A stretch of 64,000 nt of DNA from Chryseobacterium vaccae (GCF_009602705.1 NZ_VSWH01000001.1:3596001-3660000), one strand, 5' to 3'; positions 18,312-27,692 are shown, numbered from the stretch's first letter. Notes: generated from the letters alone by a model not told the origin. Made by a program: numbers and translations.

Positions 18312-20582
18312 ATGAAGTTTATATTATCTGCCTGCTTACTTTTGTTACAGGCATTGGCCTTAGGTCAGAATATATCTCCTGCAGATTATGTAAATCCGTT
18401 GATGGGCACCCAATCCAAACCATCCTTATCCAATGGAAATACCTATCCGGCGATCGGGCTTCCCTGGGGAATGAACCTCTGGACACCGCAAACTGGAAAA
18501 ATGGGAGACGGATGGGCATATACCTACGATGCTGATAAAATCAACGGTTTTAAACAGACGCATCAGCCTTCTCCATGGATGAATGATTATGGAGCATTTG
18601 CCATCATGCCGGGTGTAGGTAAGCCAAAGTTTAAAGAAGAAGAACGCGCAAGTTGGTTCAGTCATAAAGCAGAGACCGCAAAACCTTATCATTACAGTGT
18701 TTATCTGGCAGATATCAATGTGACTACAGAACTCACCCCAACAGAAAGGGCCGCGTTTTTTAAATTTGATTTTCCGAAAACAGACAGCGCTTATGTTGTT
18801 ATTGATGCCTTAAATAAAGGATCTTATATCAAAATCATCCCAAAAGAAAGAAAAATTCTGGGCTATACCACCAAATATGCCAGAGGAAAATATGAAAATT
18901 TTAAAAATTATTTTGTCGTTCAGTTCGATAAAGATTTTGATCTGACAACGCTTTGGAAAGATAATGCCTTGGTAAACGGGCAACTGGAAATTACAAGTGA
19001 ACATACAGGAGCCATCGTAGGTTTTAAGCTTAAAAATAAAGAAAGTGTTTATGCGAAAATAGCTTCTTCATTCATCAGTTTTGAACAGGCAGAACTCAAT
19101 CTGAAAAGAGAGATCGGAGGCAGAAATTTTGAACAGGTAAAAACAGATGCCAGAAATATATGGAATAAAACACTGGGAAAAATTGAAGTAAAAGGAGGAA
19201 CCGATCAGCAGATGCGGACATTCTATTCTTCTATGTACAGAACACTGTTTTTTCCACAAAAACTATATGAAATCGATGCCAATAATAAAATAAAACACTG
19301 GAGTCCTTACAACAGCAAAATTCTGGATGGAAGAATGTTTGCCGGAACCGGATTCTGGGATACCTTCCGTGCTTTATATCCATTCCTGAACCTGGTATAT
19401 CCGGGCATCAATGCAGAAATGCAGGAAGGATTAGCTAATGCTTACAAAGAAGGAGGTTTTCTGCCTGAATGGAGCAGCCCGGGATATTCTGACATTATGG
19501 TGGGAAATAATTCTGCATCAGTAGTGGCAGATGCTTATATAAAAGGCATTCGGGGTTATGATATTGAAGCCCTCTGGCAGGCCGTTAAACATGGAGCCAA
19601 TAACGAAGGTCCTATTGATGCAGTCGGACGTAGAGGAGTTCAATATTACAATACGCTGGGTTATGTTCCTTATGATGTAAAGATCAATGAAAATGCGGCC
19701 AGGACTTTAGAATATGCTTACGATGATTTTGCAATTTACCAGCTGGGAAAAGCTTTAGGAAAGCCAGCTTCAGAAATTGATATTTACAAAAAGAGAGCAT
19801 ACAATTATAAAAATCTTTTCGACCCTGAAACCGGATTGATGAGAGGTAAAAATAAAGATGGAAATTTTCAGGCTCCGTTCAACCCGTTCAAATGGGGGGA
19901 TGCCTTTACAGAAGGAAACAGCTGGCATTATACATGGTCGGTTTTCCAGGATATTGAAGGGCTTTCTAAACTGATGGGCGGTAAAAAGAAATTTGAAGCC
20001 AAACTGGATGAAGTATTTTCTCTTCCTCCGATTTTTGATGACAGTTATTACGGAAGCGTTATTCATGAAATCCGGGAAATGCAGATCATGAATATGGGAC
20101 AATATGCCCACGGAAACCAGCCGATTCAGCATATGATTTATCTGTACAATTATGCCGGAGCACCTTATAAAACACAATATTGGACAAGACAGGTGTTGGA
20201 CAAACTGTATCAGGCAGCTCCAGATGGATACTGCGGAGATGAAGATAACGGACAGACTTCTGCATGGTATGTATTTTCGGCTTTAGGATTTTATCCTGTA
20301 ACTCCTGCTACAGATCAGTATGTCTTAGGAGCACCTTTATTTAAGGAAGCCATAATTCATCTGGAAAACGGAAAGAAAATTGAAATAAAAGCATCGGAGA
20401 ATAATACGGAGAATTTCTATGTGAAATCTTTGAAAGTCAATGCTCAGCCATATTCCAGAAATTGGTTAAGCCACAAAGAACTGCTAAAAGGAGCAGTTTT
20501 GGATTTTCAGATGGATAATAAGCCGAATAAAGAAAGAGGCTCACAGGAAAAAGATTTTCCTTACTCAATGTCTACAGAATAA
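18312..20582 (+). CDS. GH92 exo-alpha-mannosidase, probable alpha-1,2 type
   Basis: 756 residues with a signal peptide (1-18). All expected GH92 residues can be placed: catalytic acid Glu534 (FTEGNSW), His585-Glu586, Asp643 and Asp645 (GDEDNGQ). Their spacing (52 residues from acid to Glu, 59 to the base) equals that of the characterised Bacteroides enzyme BT3990 (E533, H584-E585, D642/D644), in which the His-Glu pair marks alpha-1,2-mannosidases. It would remove outer alpha-1,2 mannoses of high-mannose glycans in the periplasm or at the surface. It starts 21 bp after the ROK gene. Confidence 0.93.
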   Translation: MKFILSACLLLLQALALGQNISPADYVNPLMGTQSKPSLSNGNTYPAIGLPWGMNLWTPQTGKMGDGWAYTYDADKINGFKQTHQPSPWMNDYGAFAIMPGVGKPKFKEEERASWFSHKAETAKPYHYSVYLADINVTTELTPTERAAFFKFDFPKTDSAYVVIDALNKGSYIKIIPKERKILGYTTKYARGKYENFKNYFVVQFDKDFDLTTLWKDNALVNGQLEITSEHTGAIVGFKLKNKESVYAKIASSFISFEQAELNLKREIGGRNFEQVKTDARNIWNKTLGKIEVKGGTDQQMRTFYSSMYRTLFFPQKLYEIDANNKIKHWSPYNSKILDGRMFAGTGFWDTFRALYPFLNLVYPGINAEMQEGLANAYKEGGFLPEWSSPGYSDIMVGNNSASVVADAYIKGIRGYDIEALWQAVKHGANNEGPIDAVGRRGVQYYNTLGYVPYDVKINENAARTLEYAYDDFAIYQLGKALGKPASEIDIYKKRAYNYKNLFDPETGLMRGKNKDGNFQAPFNPFKWGDAFTEGNSWHYTWSVFQDIEGLSKLMGGKKKFEAKLDEVFSLPPIFDDSYYGSVIHEIREMQIMNMGQYAHGNQPIQHMIYLYNYAGAPYKTQYWTRQVLDKLYQAAPDGYCGDEDNGQTSAWYVFSALGFYPVTPATDQYVLGAPLFKEAIIHLENGKKIEIKASENNTENFYVKSLKVNAQPYSRNWLSHKELLKGAVLDFQMDNKPNKERGSQEKDFPYSMSTE

Positions 20583-20631
20583 TGAAACAATACTTATTTT
20601 TGGAAATAATTTTAAAAGCAATACAAAAAGT

Positions 20632-21129
20632 ATGAGTGTAGTGAAAAAAGAAGTATTCGATAAAATAGAAAAAATGCTTGGTGCACAGGGTTTTAATCTT
20701 GTGGCAAAAGATGATACAAGGCCTTGGGGCGGATTCTTTGTGATTGATGAAAATCAGGCACAGGATTTTGCCAACCGTTATTTTGATGGAATTGATGTTA
20801 ACAATCTGAAAATAAGCGGAAAATTAAGCCCTAAAATCCTTATCGTAGCCCCACAGGCACGATTGAGCTGGCAGTATCATCATCGCAGAGCTGAAATCTG
20901 GCAGGTTGTAGAAGGCACGGTAGGAATTAAAAGAAGCACTACAGATGTAGAAGGCGAGCTGAAAGAATACCACCCGAAAGAACAGGTAAAGCTGCAACAG
21001 GGTGAAAGACACCGTCTGATTGGCTTAGATGGTTGGGGAGTAGTTGCTGAAATCTGGCAGCATACGGATGTATCCAATCCTTCAGATGAAGACGATATCG
21101 TAAGAGTGCAGGACGACTTCGGAAGATAA
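20632..21129 (+). CDS. Cupin protein, probable mannose-6-phosphate isomerase
   Basis: 165 residues, a single cupin domain of the phosphomannose isomerase type: RPWGGFF, WQYHHRRAEIWQVVEGTVGI (metal-binding His-His and Glu) and GERHRLIGLDGWGVVAEIWQH. Small cupins of this kind are often found in Bacteroidota mannose loci and are taken to convert mannose-6-phosphate to fructose-6-phosphate. As last gene of the PUL, before a terminator, it would link mannose release to glycolysis. Direct isomerase activity is inferred from family and context. Confidence 0.85.
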   Translation: MSVVKKEVFDKIEKMLGAQGFNLVAKDDTRPWGGFFVIDENQAQDFANRYFDGIDVNNLKISGKLSPKILIVAPQARLSWQYHHRRAEIWQVVEGTVGIKRSTTDVEGELKEYHPKEQVKLQQGERHRLIGLDGWGVVAEIWQHTDVSNPSDEDDIVRVQDDFGR

Positions 21130-21149
21130 TTGAAATCAATACAAAATAA

Positions 21150-21180
21150 AAATCCCATTGACAATTCAATGGGATTTTTT
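21150..21180 (+). terminator. Rho-independent terminator at the end of the PUL
   Basis: 12-bp perfect stem AAATCCCATTGA / TCAATGGGATTT, loop CAAT, then T run. It marks the 3' end of the 3.9-21.1 kb gene series. Confidence 0.9.
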
Positions 21181-21181
21181 A

Positions 21182-21362
21182 TTAATAACTCCTACCAGTA
21201 TGGTTTGCATAAATGCAGAATCAGATGCCTACACCTGTAGCTTTAAAGATTTCGGGAGCATAGTACATGATCGCATTGATTCCAGTGATCTGTGAAAATA
21301 CAGCGAGCAGAATAGCAATAATCAGAACCCGTTTTAATCGGGATCCCTTTAAATCTGAAAAA
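21182..21362 (-). pseudogene. Remnant of a sugar porter (XylE/MFS sugar:H+ symporter)
   Basis: About 60 codons on the minus strand still read as a sugar porter: RLKRVLIIAILLAVFSQITG, then NAIMYYAPEIFKATGVG, a hallmark of the XylE/GLUT family helix 7 region. After that a one-base shift is needed to continue as SDSAFMQTILVGVIN. Both ends of the gene are missing. It abuts the PUL terminator, so a sugar transporter gene probably once lay here and was deleted. It fills most of the 390-bp gap. Confidence 0.8.
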
Positions 21363-21520
21363 GAAAAAAAGTTTCATCTTTCAATGATCATCTTTCTCTG
21401 TGGCTGGTCAAAACAAAAAACCTTATAAACGTTTTATGGTCTATAAGGTCTTTATTTATTTTGATTATATATATTTCTGTTTTAAAAATGGTAGACTGAG
21501 ATTAACCCCGGGTCCGTCAT

Positions 21521-24220
21521 TTAAAACGTTACATCCAGCCCCACGTAGAAGTTAGCCTTCATAATCGGGGCATAAACCATTCCACCATCAAAATAGTTTC
21601 CGAAAGGATTTCTGAAATCAACAATGGCGTTCTTTTGATAATAGGATGTTAAATTTTCTCCACCAACATAGGCTCTGATCTTTTTGTTGAAATTCCTTGA
21701 GATCTGTGCATTCAATACCGCATAGGAATCAGAATATACAGGAAGCTGGAATTCCGCAGGATTGCTGGAGGTATCAGGAAGTCTTTGTTTTCCTACCCAG
21801 TTCAGCGTAGTATCAAAGCTCCAGAACCCGCCTTTATCATTTTTATTGGTAGCATAAGCAAGGTTAACGAAACCTCTGTGCTTGGCCATGAAAGGAATCT
21901 CTCTTCTTCCATCGATATAATCAGCCTGTACATCATAATATTTATAAGCAAGTCTTACGTCGAAATTTCTGAAAGGAGTAAAATCCCACTGAGTCTGGAA
22001 AGAGTTGGCGAAAGATTTTCCCTCTAAATTGTAAAAAGTAAGCTGCTGAGGAGATCTGTCTAAATCCACAAGCACCTGATCCTGGAAATCTGTTCTGAAA
22101 AAATCGGCAATTACAGTAGATTTTCGTCCAAATAACTTGAATTCCTGTTGTAAGCTGGCTCCGTAATTCCATGCAATTTCCGGTTTTAAACCATAAATAT
22201 TCCCATTGTTCGGAAGAATCTGAATACTTCTGTTTGATGCAAAATACTGTTGATTTTCAGCAAAAACATTAGCTGTTCTGAATCCTCTCCCCGCAGAAAG
22301 TCTTAAGATGGTCTGTGGAGTAAAGTCATATTTAAAATTAACCCTCGGAGTAAACTGAGTGCCCGCAAGATTATGGAAATCTACTCTGGAACCCGCTACC
22401 AATGTATATTTTAAACCGGTTAAAGTATACTCGGCAAAGATACCGGGAACAATTTCATTTCTTCTCAGATCATTCGTTAAATACGTTTCTTTATAACCAT
22501 CATATAAAAAGCTTGCTCCGGCTTTATACTTATGATTGGTATTTTCGATGATGCTTTCAAAAATCAGATTGGAATAATAGGTCTGCTGCTGCCCATTATA
22601 ATTTCTAAGACCAAAAAAACTGTCCTGCTGATGGAATACATACTGGTTCATCCAGCCTAAACTTTGATAGGGCTTTCCTTTGAATACATAACCCGTTTTA
22701 TTCCATACCTGAAATCTTGAAATATCAATTCCCACACCATAAGCAGATTGCTTATCCTGCGTCAGCTTTTTATCAAATCCGGTTTGTCCGGCAGTTCTTT
22801 CATCCCGGATAAAATTAATTCCGAAATGTGATCCGAATCCGGATTTCTCAAGATCGTTGAAATTAAGAAGATATGCTGCGTTGATCTGTGTTCCTTTCGG
22901 TCTGTCCAGGAAACCATCATCATTCATATCCGTATCTCCGAAAGTTCCGTTTCCATGAAGCAGGAATGTTTGTGACCATTTGTCGTTGATAGGGGATACG
23001 CTGGTAATATTAGCTTCTGCTCTTCCGTTGAAATCCGAGAATAGATTCAGGGAAGTTTCCGGCTCCTTCGCATTTTTCAGAAGTTCAGTATTAATCTGTC
23101 CGGTGATGCTTTCATAACCATTGGTAACGGTACTTCCTCCTTTTGTCAGCTGAATACTTTCAATCCATCTTCCGGGAATAAAATTCAATCCATAAGCAGA
23201 TGCCAGACCTCTGATCTCCGGCAGAAGTTCTTTGGTAAGGCTGGTGTATTTTTGGTCCAGACCCAGCATTTTCAACTGTTTTGTTCCTGTAACGGCATTG
23301 CTGAAAGAAACATCTACTGTTGCATTGGTTTCAAAACTTTCAGACAGATTACAGCAGGCGGCTTTTAAAAGTTCTTTTTTATCAATATTAAAAACCAGTC
23401 CGACTTCTTTTTTACTTAAAGCTGTTGCTGCTTTAGAACCTGTCACAACAACCCCGTCAATACTTTTTTCATGTTGGGAGTGGTCTTCTTTAGATGCCGT
23501 TGTCGTATGTTCTTTATGATCTTCATGTTTTGTGGTTTCCTCTTCATAGTGAACTTTTGGATTCGCTTCCCCGAAGGTAAACTCCCTGTCATACAGACAG
23601 CATCCCGGGAGACCATTGTAAACGGTATCAGATGCTTTGAATTTTTCGTTATCATGGCCTGCATCAGCAATTGCTTTTAAAATTTTATCTGATGAGGTTT
23701 TTGCAGGATCAAAATTCAACATGACAATCTGCTTTTCTGCATTCCATTCTGCGGTATCTGCACCGGCTCCTTTTGCGGCCTTTTCAATTCTGGCTTTACA
23801 TGAACCACAGTTTCCTCTTACGTAGAACTCGTTGTCTTTTTTAGCACCGGACTGGTGGTCATGTTGATGAGCTTCGGTTGGTGAGGGCTGAAGATCTCTT
23901 TCGTAATGGCAGCATCCCGGAAGCTTTTCATAGGTTTCGTTGGATGATTTAAATTTTTCGTTGTCATGGCCTGCCTCAGCTACTTTTTTGAGGATGTCAT
24001 CAGCAGAAGCTTTATCCGTTTCAATAGTTAAGGTTTGCAGATCAATAGAATAAACTGCCGTTTTAGCGCCTGCTTTTTTAGCTGCTGATTCTATTCGTGA
24101 TTTGCACATCTCACAGTTCCCTTTTACTTTGAACTGGTTTTTGGTAAGGTTTTGCGCTGATATAAAGTGTACAGACAGGATCAATAGTCCAAGTATCAAC
24201 CTGGAAATATATAATTTCAT
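21521..24220 (-). CDS. TonB-dependent receptor with two N-terminal HMA metal-binding domains
   Basis: 899 residues. Signal peptide (1-22); HMA-like domain 1 with CxxC at Cys36/Cys39 (GNCEMCKSRIE); HMA-like domain 2 with Cys138/Cys141 (GNCGSCKARIE). Each is followed by GHDNEKFK and a Cys-Cys motif (LPGCCHY, CC103-104; LPGCCLY, CC207-208). A His-rich linker (~219-250) leads to the plug (from ~254, DGVVVTGSKAAT) and a 22-strand-type barrel. The metal-binding modules suggest capture or sensing of Cu+ or a similar soft metal before or during TonB-driven uptake. It is last in a three-gene operon with a Cys-rich protein and a His/Cys repeat lipoprotein. Copper is inferred, not proven. Confidence 0.92.
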   Translation of the reverse strand: MKLYISRLILGLLILSVHFISAQNLTKNQFKVKGNCEMCKSRIESAAKKAGAKTAVYSIDLQTLTIETDKASADDILKKVAEAGHDNEKFKSSNETYEKLPGCCHYERDLQPSPTEAHQHDHQSGAKKDNEFYVRGNCGSCKARIEKAAKGAGADTAEWNAEKQIVMLNFDPAKTSSDKILKAIADAGHDNEKFKASDTVYNGLPGCCLYDREFTFGEANPKVHYEEETTKHEDHKEHTTTASKEDHSQHEKSIDGVVVTGSKAATALSKKEVGLVFNIDKKELLKAACCNLSESFETNATVDVSFSNAVTGTKQLKMLGLDQKYTSLTKELLPEIRGLASAYGLNFIPGRWIESIQLTKGGSTVTNGYESITGQINTELLKNAKEPETSLNLFSDFNGRAEANITSVSPINDKWSQTFLLHGNGTFGDTDMNDDGFLDRPKGTQINAAYLLNFNDLEKSGFGSHFGINFIRDERTAGQTGFDKKLTQDKQSAYGVGIDISRFQVWNKTGYVFKGKPYQSLGWMNQYVFHQQDSFFGLRNYNGQQQTYYSNLIFESIIENTNHKYKAGASFLYDGYKETYLTNDLRRNEIVPGIFAEYTLTGLKYTLVAGSRVDFHNLAGTQFTPRVNFKYDFTPQTILRLSAGRGFRTANVFAENQQYFASNRSIQILPNNGNIYGLKPEIAWNYGASLQQEFKLFGRKSTVIADFFRTDFQDQVLVDLDRSPQQLTFYNLEGKSFANSFQTQWDFTPFRNFDVRLAYKYYDVQADYIDGRREIPFMAKHRGFVNLAYATNKNDKGGFWSFDTTLNWVGKQRLPDTSSNPAEFQLPVYSDSYAVLNAQISRNFNKKIRAYVGGENLTSYYQKNAIVDFRNPFGNYFDGGMVYAPIMKANFYVGLDVTF

Positions 24221-24287
24221 TTTGTTTAAAGTTTAGATTAATTAAAAAACGGTTCATTAAAGATGTAATGAACACTCCGTAAAATAA

Positions 24288-24647
24288 TTAACCTATTTTA
24301 GGCGGTTGCCAGATTTCCTTTAAACGGTCTGATAAATAAGGGTCTGAATACTGAAACTGCGGATTTTTATTCTTTTTATAATAAGAAAGTTCAAAGCGCA
24401 GATTTTTTGAAAAAGGGGTTTCTATAAAGGTATAGCATGCAACGCATGAGGAACAGCAGTCATCATTGCATGACGATTTTGTTTTGCTGTCATGGCTTTC
24501 TTTTGAAGAATGATTTTTACAGCAGTCGCTCTTCTCAGACTTTGCTTTGCAGCAGATTTCCTGCATAGATTGGGCATAGAAGCTGTCCTTGGGAACTAAA
24601 AAAATTCCCAGACAAAAAACAACTGCAAGAATGTGAAACAGCTTCAT
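24288..24647 (-). CDS. Small exported Cys-rich protein (HYC_CC_PP-like)
   Basis: 119 residues from the ATG at 24647; a longer upstream start would overlap the preceding gene. A hydrophobic signal (MKLFHILAVVFCLGIFLVP) is followed by nine cysteines in CC, CC, C, CC, C, C pattern within residues ~30-70, and the C-terminus is WQPPKIG. Flavobacterial proteins of this pattern are usually encoded next to TonB receptors. Position between the repeat lipoprotein and the HMA-TonB receptor suggests a role in periplasmic or surface metal binding; function is not established. Confidence 0.75.
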   Translation of the reverse strand: MKLFHILAVVFCLGIFLVPKDSFYAQSMQEICCKAKSEKSDCCKNHSSKESHDSKTKSSCNDDCCSSCVACYTFIETPFSKNLRFELSYYKKNKNPQFQYSDPYLSDRLKEIWQPPKIG

Positions 24648-24666
24648 GATTGCAAAAATACGAAAT

Positions 24667-25296
24667 TTATGGTAAAGGATCACCAACTTTTACCGCGCAG
24701 TTGTGCCATGGCTCTCCGTGAGCCGGGTTTGCTTTAGGTTTTTCTCCTGTCGGTTGTGGAGCGGGTACCGGAGCCGGTGTGTTCTGTGCTATATTTTGAA
24801 CGGGCTGTGGAGCCGGAGCAGGCTTGCTGTTAAGAGGCTGTCCTACAGGGATATCACATCGATGTCCGGGTTGTCCGTGTGGAGGATTCATTCCCGGAGC
24901 GGTTTTTACCTGCTTTCCGTTATTATCAATCATTACTTTTCCCGGAGAGAGAGAGTTGGGATCAATGTTGATACTGTTACTGCTGTTTGCCGTTACAGTA
25001 TTAGCAGCTGGCGTTGGTGCCGGACTGCTGCTGAGTGGCTGCCCTACAGGAATATCACATCGGTGTCCGGGCTGTCCGTGTGGAGGGTTCATTCCCGGAG
25101 CAGTGGCCATGGGAGCCGGATTGGTATTGGACTGGATTCCTGCCTGATCCATCAGGGAAGCTTTAGGAGAATTTACGGCCATACTTGGCGGTGGTTGTAC
25201 CCCTGCTTCTTCTTTCAAATAAGTGGCTTTATCATCTTTCTTACACGAAACGGCAAGTACGGAAATAGCGATAACGCTTAAAAATATATTTTTCAT
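24667..25296 (-). CDS. Proline-rich lipoprotein with PPHGQPGHRCDIPVG repeats
   Basis: 209 residues from the ATG at 25296; an in-frame TTG lies two codons earlier. Lipoprotein signal with LAVSCKK. Two near-identical modules APGMNPPHGQPGHRCDIPVG lie about 67 residues apart, and a third, diverged one ends the protein (NPAHGEPWHNCAVKVGDPL), joined by Pro/Ala/Asn-rich linkers. Each module offers two His and one Cys, a plausible metal site. First gene of the operon with the Cys-rich protein and the HMA-TonB receptor. No enzyme fold seen; function unknown. Confidence 0.8.
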   Translation of the reverse strand: MKNIFLSVIAISVLAVSCKKDDKATYLKEEAGVQPPPSMAVNSPKASLMDQAGIQSNTNPAPMATAPGMNPPHGQPGHRCDIPVGQPLSSSPAPTPAANTVTANSSNSINIDPNSLSPGKVMIDNNGKQVKTAPGMNPPHGQPGHRCDIPVGQPLNSKPAPAPQPVQNIAQNTPAPVPAPQPTGEKPKANPAHGEPWHNCAVKVGDPLP

Positions 25297-25374
25297 ATCC
25301 AATCGTATGAAACAAAATTAGCAAAACATTTTCAATTGTTTTGCTAATTTTTTATTTATAATCCGTTTTTAGGT

Positions 25375-26061
25375 TTAATTTTTAACTAAAAGCCTAAATC
25401 CTTCTCCGTGTACATTGATAATTTCCAATCCTTCATCATCTTTTAGCAGCTTACGAAGCTTGGCAATATATACGTCCATACTTCTCGCTGTAAAGTAATT
25501 TTCCTTCTTCCAGATCTTTCTCAGAGCAAGGTCTCTCGGCATGAAATCATTTCTGTGGATGCAAAGAAGTTTAAGCAGCTCATTCTCTTTTGGAGAAAGC
25601 TTGTATTCTTTGTCACCTACTTTAAGCTGTCTCAACATAGAGTCGAAGAAAATATTACTGATCTTGAATTGCTCCTGCTCTTCATTTTCCAAAGTAGAGC
25701 TTCTTTGAAGAATCGCTTTGATTTTATATAAAAGAAGTTCCGTATCGAATGGCTTGGTAATATAATCATCGGCACCCAGCTGATATCCTTTAAGAATATC
25801 TTCTCTCATATTTCTTGCCGTAAGGAAAATGATAGGGGTATTTTTATCGATTTTTTTTACGTCTTCTGCTAATGAAAACCCGTCTTTTTTAGGCATCATC
25901 ACATCAAAAATACAGATGTCAAACTCATTCTCTGTAAATTCCTTCAATCCCTGTTCACCATCTGTTGCTAAGGTTACCTCAAAGTTATTGATCGTTAAAT
26001 AATCTTTCAGCACAGCCCCGAAACTCTGATCGTCTTCTACTAATAATATTCTGTTGCTCAT
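25375..26061 (-). CDS. OmpR/PhoB-type response regulator
   Basis: 228 residues. Receiver domain at 1-120 with acidic pocket ED at 9-11, phospho-acceptor Asp53 (CIFDVMMPKKDG) and Lys103 (ITKPFD). C-terminal winged helix (~130-228; KLSPKENELLKLL, SMDVYIAKLRKLL, NVHGEGFRL). It starts 83 bp after the histidine kinase gene on the same strand and forms the pair with it. This orphan-looking system is common in Flavobacteriia; the stimulus is unknown. Confidence 0.94.
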   Translation of the reverse strand: MSNRILLVEDDQSFGAVLKDYLTINNFEVTLATDGEQGLKEFTENEFDICIFDVMMPKKDGFSLAEDVKKIDKNTPIIFLTARNMREDILKGYQLGADDYITKPFDTELLLYKIKAILQRSSTLENEEQEQFKISNIFFDSMLRQLKVGDKEYKLSPKENELLKLLCIHRNDFMPRDLALRKIWKKENYFTARSMDVYIAKLRKLLKDDEGLEIINVHGEGFRLLVKN

Positions 26062-26144
26062 AATTTTAATAATTAAAAATTAATAAATAAGAATGAACGT
26101 TCTCACTCTATCTTCGTATATTTTGTTATCTGATTTTATCTATA

Positions 26145-27692
26145 TCAGCTCATTGGCAGCTTAATCACAAACGTACTTCCTTTCCCTTTGTGAGAGTCTA
26201 CTATGATCTGTCCTTTATGCAGTTCTACAATTTTCTTTACATAAGAAAGTCCCAATCCTTGACCTTTTACATTGTGAATGTTTCCGGTTTCTTCCCTGAA
26301 GAATTTTTCAAAGATCTTCGTTTTATTCTGGGTTTCCATTCCCATTCCCTTATCGGAAATTTCTATCACATACCAATGTCCTTCATTTCTTGTTTTTACA
26401 TGAATTTCCGGGGCTTCCGGGGAATATTTATTGGCATTATCCAGTAAATTGACCAACATGTTTGAAATGTGGAATTCATCAATTTTAAAAGTGAAGTTTG
26501 ATGCATTGAATTCCTGAGTAAGCGATCCGTTTCTCTGTCCTACAATAAGGTTGAAAGACTCCGTAGTTCTTTTGATGAGTTCCCTTACATTGGTCTCTTT
26601 TAGGAATAGCTCTACTTCATTTCTTTCAAGCTTTGACATATTCAGGACATTTTCTACCTGTTTTTTCATCCTAAGATTCTCCTGCTTAATCAACTCCGAA
26701 TAATATTTTACCTTGTCCGGGTTAGTCGCAATCTTGTCATTGGCCAAAGAGTCTGTAGCTACTGAAATAGTGGCCAGCGGAGTTTTAAACTCATGTGACA
26801 TGTTGTTGATGAAGTCTGTTTTTACTTCTGCCAGCTTTTTCTGCCTCATCATATAGTTGATGGAAATAATGTAAATTCCCAGAATGGTAAGTAACGAAAG
26901 GAAGGTTCCCAAAAGCATTGGCCAGTTGTTCATGGCCAGGGAATATTCTTTTTTAGGGAAAACCAAAGCCAGGGAATACAAAGTCGTGTTTTTATTATCC
27001 GTAAAAAGGGGATAGCTGTAAGTATTGTTATCCTTTTTTTCTTTAAAGGCCTTGTTTACAATGCTGGTAAGTTTATTACTCTTATCAATAACTCCATAAC
27101 CGAATTTTGCAGTAATTCCTTTCATTCTTAGTTCCTTGGCAATAACGGAGTCCAGAATGGTAGGGTCAACTCTTTTGGTAATGGGAAGATTGGTGCCGAC
27201 AATTCTTACGAAATTTTTAATGGAATAATCACCGCTTTCTAAATCATTGTTGATCTCGGTGGTAAGAAGTTCACGGTTGGCTGTATCTCTTTTAACCTTG
27301 TAAGCAGCCTCATCAGTATACAAGGTGGTTAAATTAACAGAGTCTCCTTTTTTAGAAATCGGAAGCTGTGTTTTAGAGATGATATTTTTGGAGTAGATGA
27401 TCTGTCGTTGAGTTCCGGAATCCTGTACCTGTTGAATGGTTGTTAATGAGGGCTGGTCCTTACTGGCCAGAATATCATTTCTGAAGTTATTGTTGTCTTT
27501 ATTTAAATATTTATCTACTTCAATCTCTTCAATATTTTTTGAAGTATTTTCTAAAGCAGCATACACTTTATTGGAGAATTCCTGTTCCAGTGCACCGTAA
27601 TAACCTTTCAGCCAATAAAATTGGAGCGTAACAAAGACAATCAGTGAGATTGTCATAAACACCGAAATTATTGGGATGAATTTATTATTCAT
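26145..27692 (-). CDS. Sensor histidine kinase (HisKA/HATPase_c)
   Basis: 515 residues. TM1 at ~7-28, a periplasmic sensor region of ~220 residues without a known domain, TM2 at ~257-280, then HisKA with His300 (NNMSHEFKTPLATI) and HATPase_c with N box (LVNLLDNANKYSPEAP), ISDKGMGM and GQGLGLSYVKKI. No HAMP domain between TM2 and HisKA. Inner-membrane partner of the response regulator downstream. Signal not predictable. Confidence 0.94.
   Translation of the reverse strand: MNNKFIPIISVFMTISLIVFVTLQFYWLKGYYGALEQEFSNKVYAALENTSKNIEEIEVDKYLNKDNNNFRNDILASKDQPSLTTIQQVQDSGTQRQIIYSKNIISKTQLPISKKGDSVNLTTLYTDEAAYKVKRDTANRELLTTEINNDLESGDYSIKNFVRIVGTNLPITKRVDPTILDSVIAKELRMKGITAKFGYGVIDKSNKLTSIVNKAFKEKKDNNTYSYPLFTDNKNTTLYSLALVFPKKEYSLAMNNWPMLLGTFLSLLTILGIYIISINYMMRQKKLAEVKTDFINNMSHEFKTPLATISVATDSLANDKIATNPDKVKYYSELIKQENLRMKKQVENVLNMSKLERNEVELFLKETNVRELIKRTTESFNLIVGQRNGSLTQEFNASNFTFKIDEFHISNMLVNLLDNANKYSPEAPEIHVKTRNEGHWYVIEISDKGMGMETQNKTKIFEKFFREETGNIHNVKGQGLGLSYVKKIVELHKGQIIVDSHKGKGSTFVIKLPMS

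Noticed and set aside
24836..25100. Repeated DNA segments as a possible CRISPR or intergenic repeat
   Set aside because: The repeats are in-frame coding repeats of the lipoprotein, ~200 bp apart, with no spacer periodicity.
24703..25281. 192-codon plus-strand frame opposite the repeat lipoprotein
   Set aside because: Its repeated RDITSMSGLSVWRIHSR-type motifs merely mirror the DNA repeats of the real minus-strand gene, which has a lipoprotein signal.
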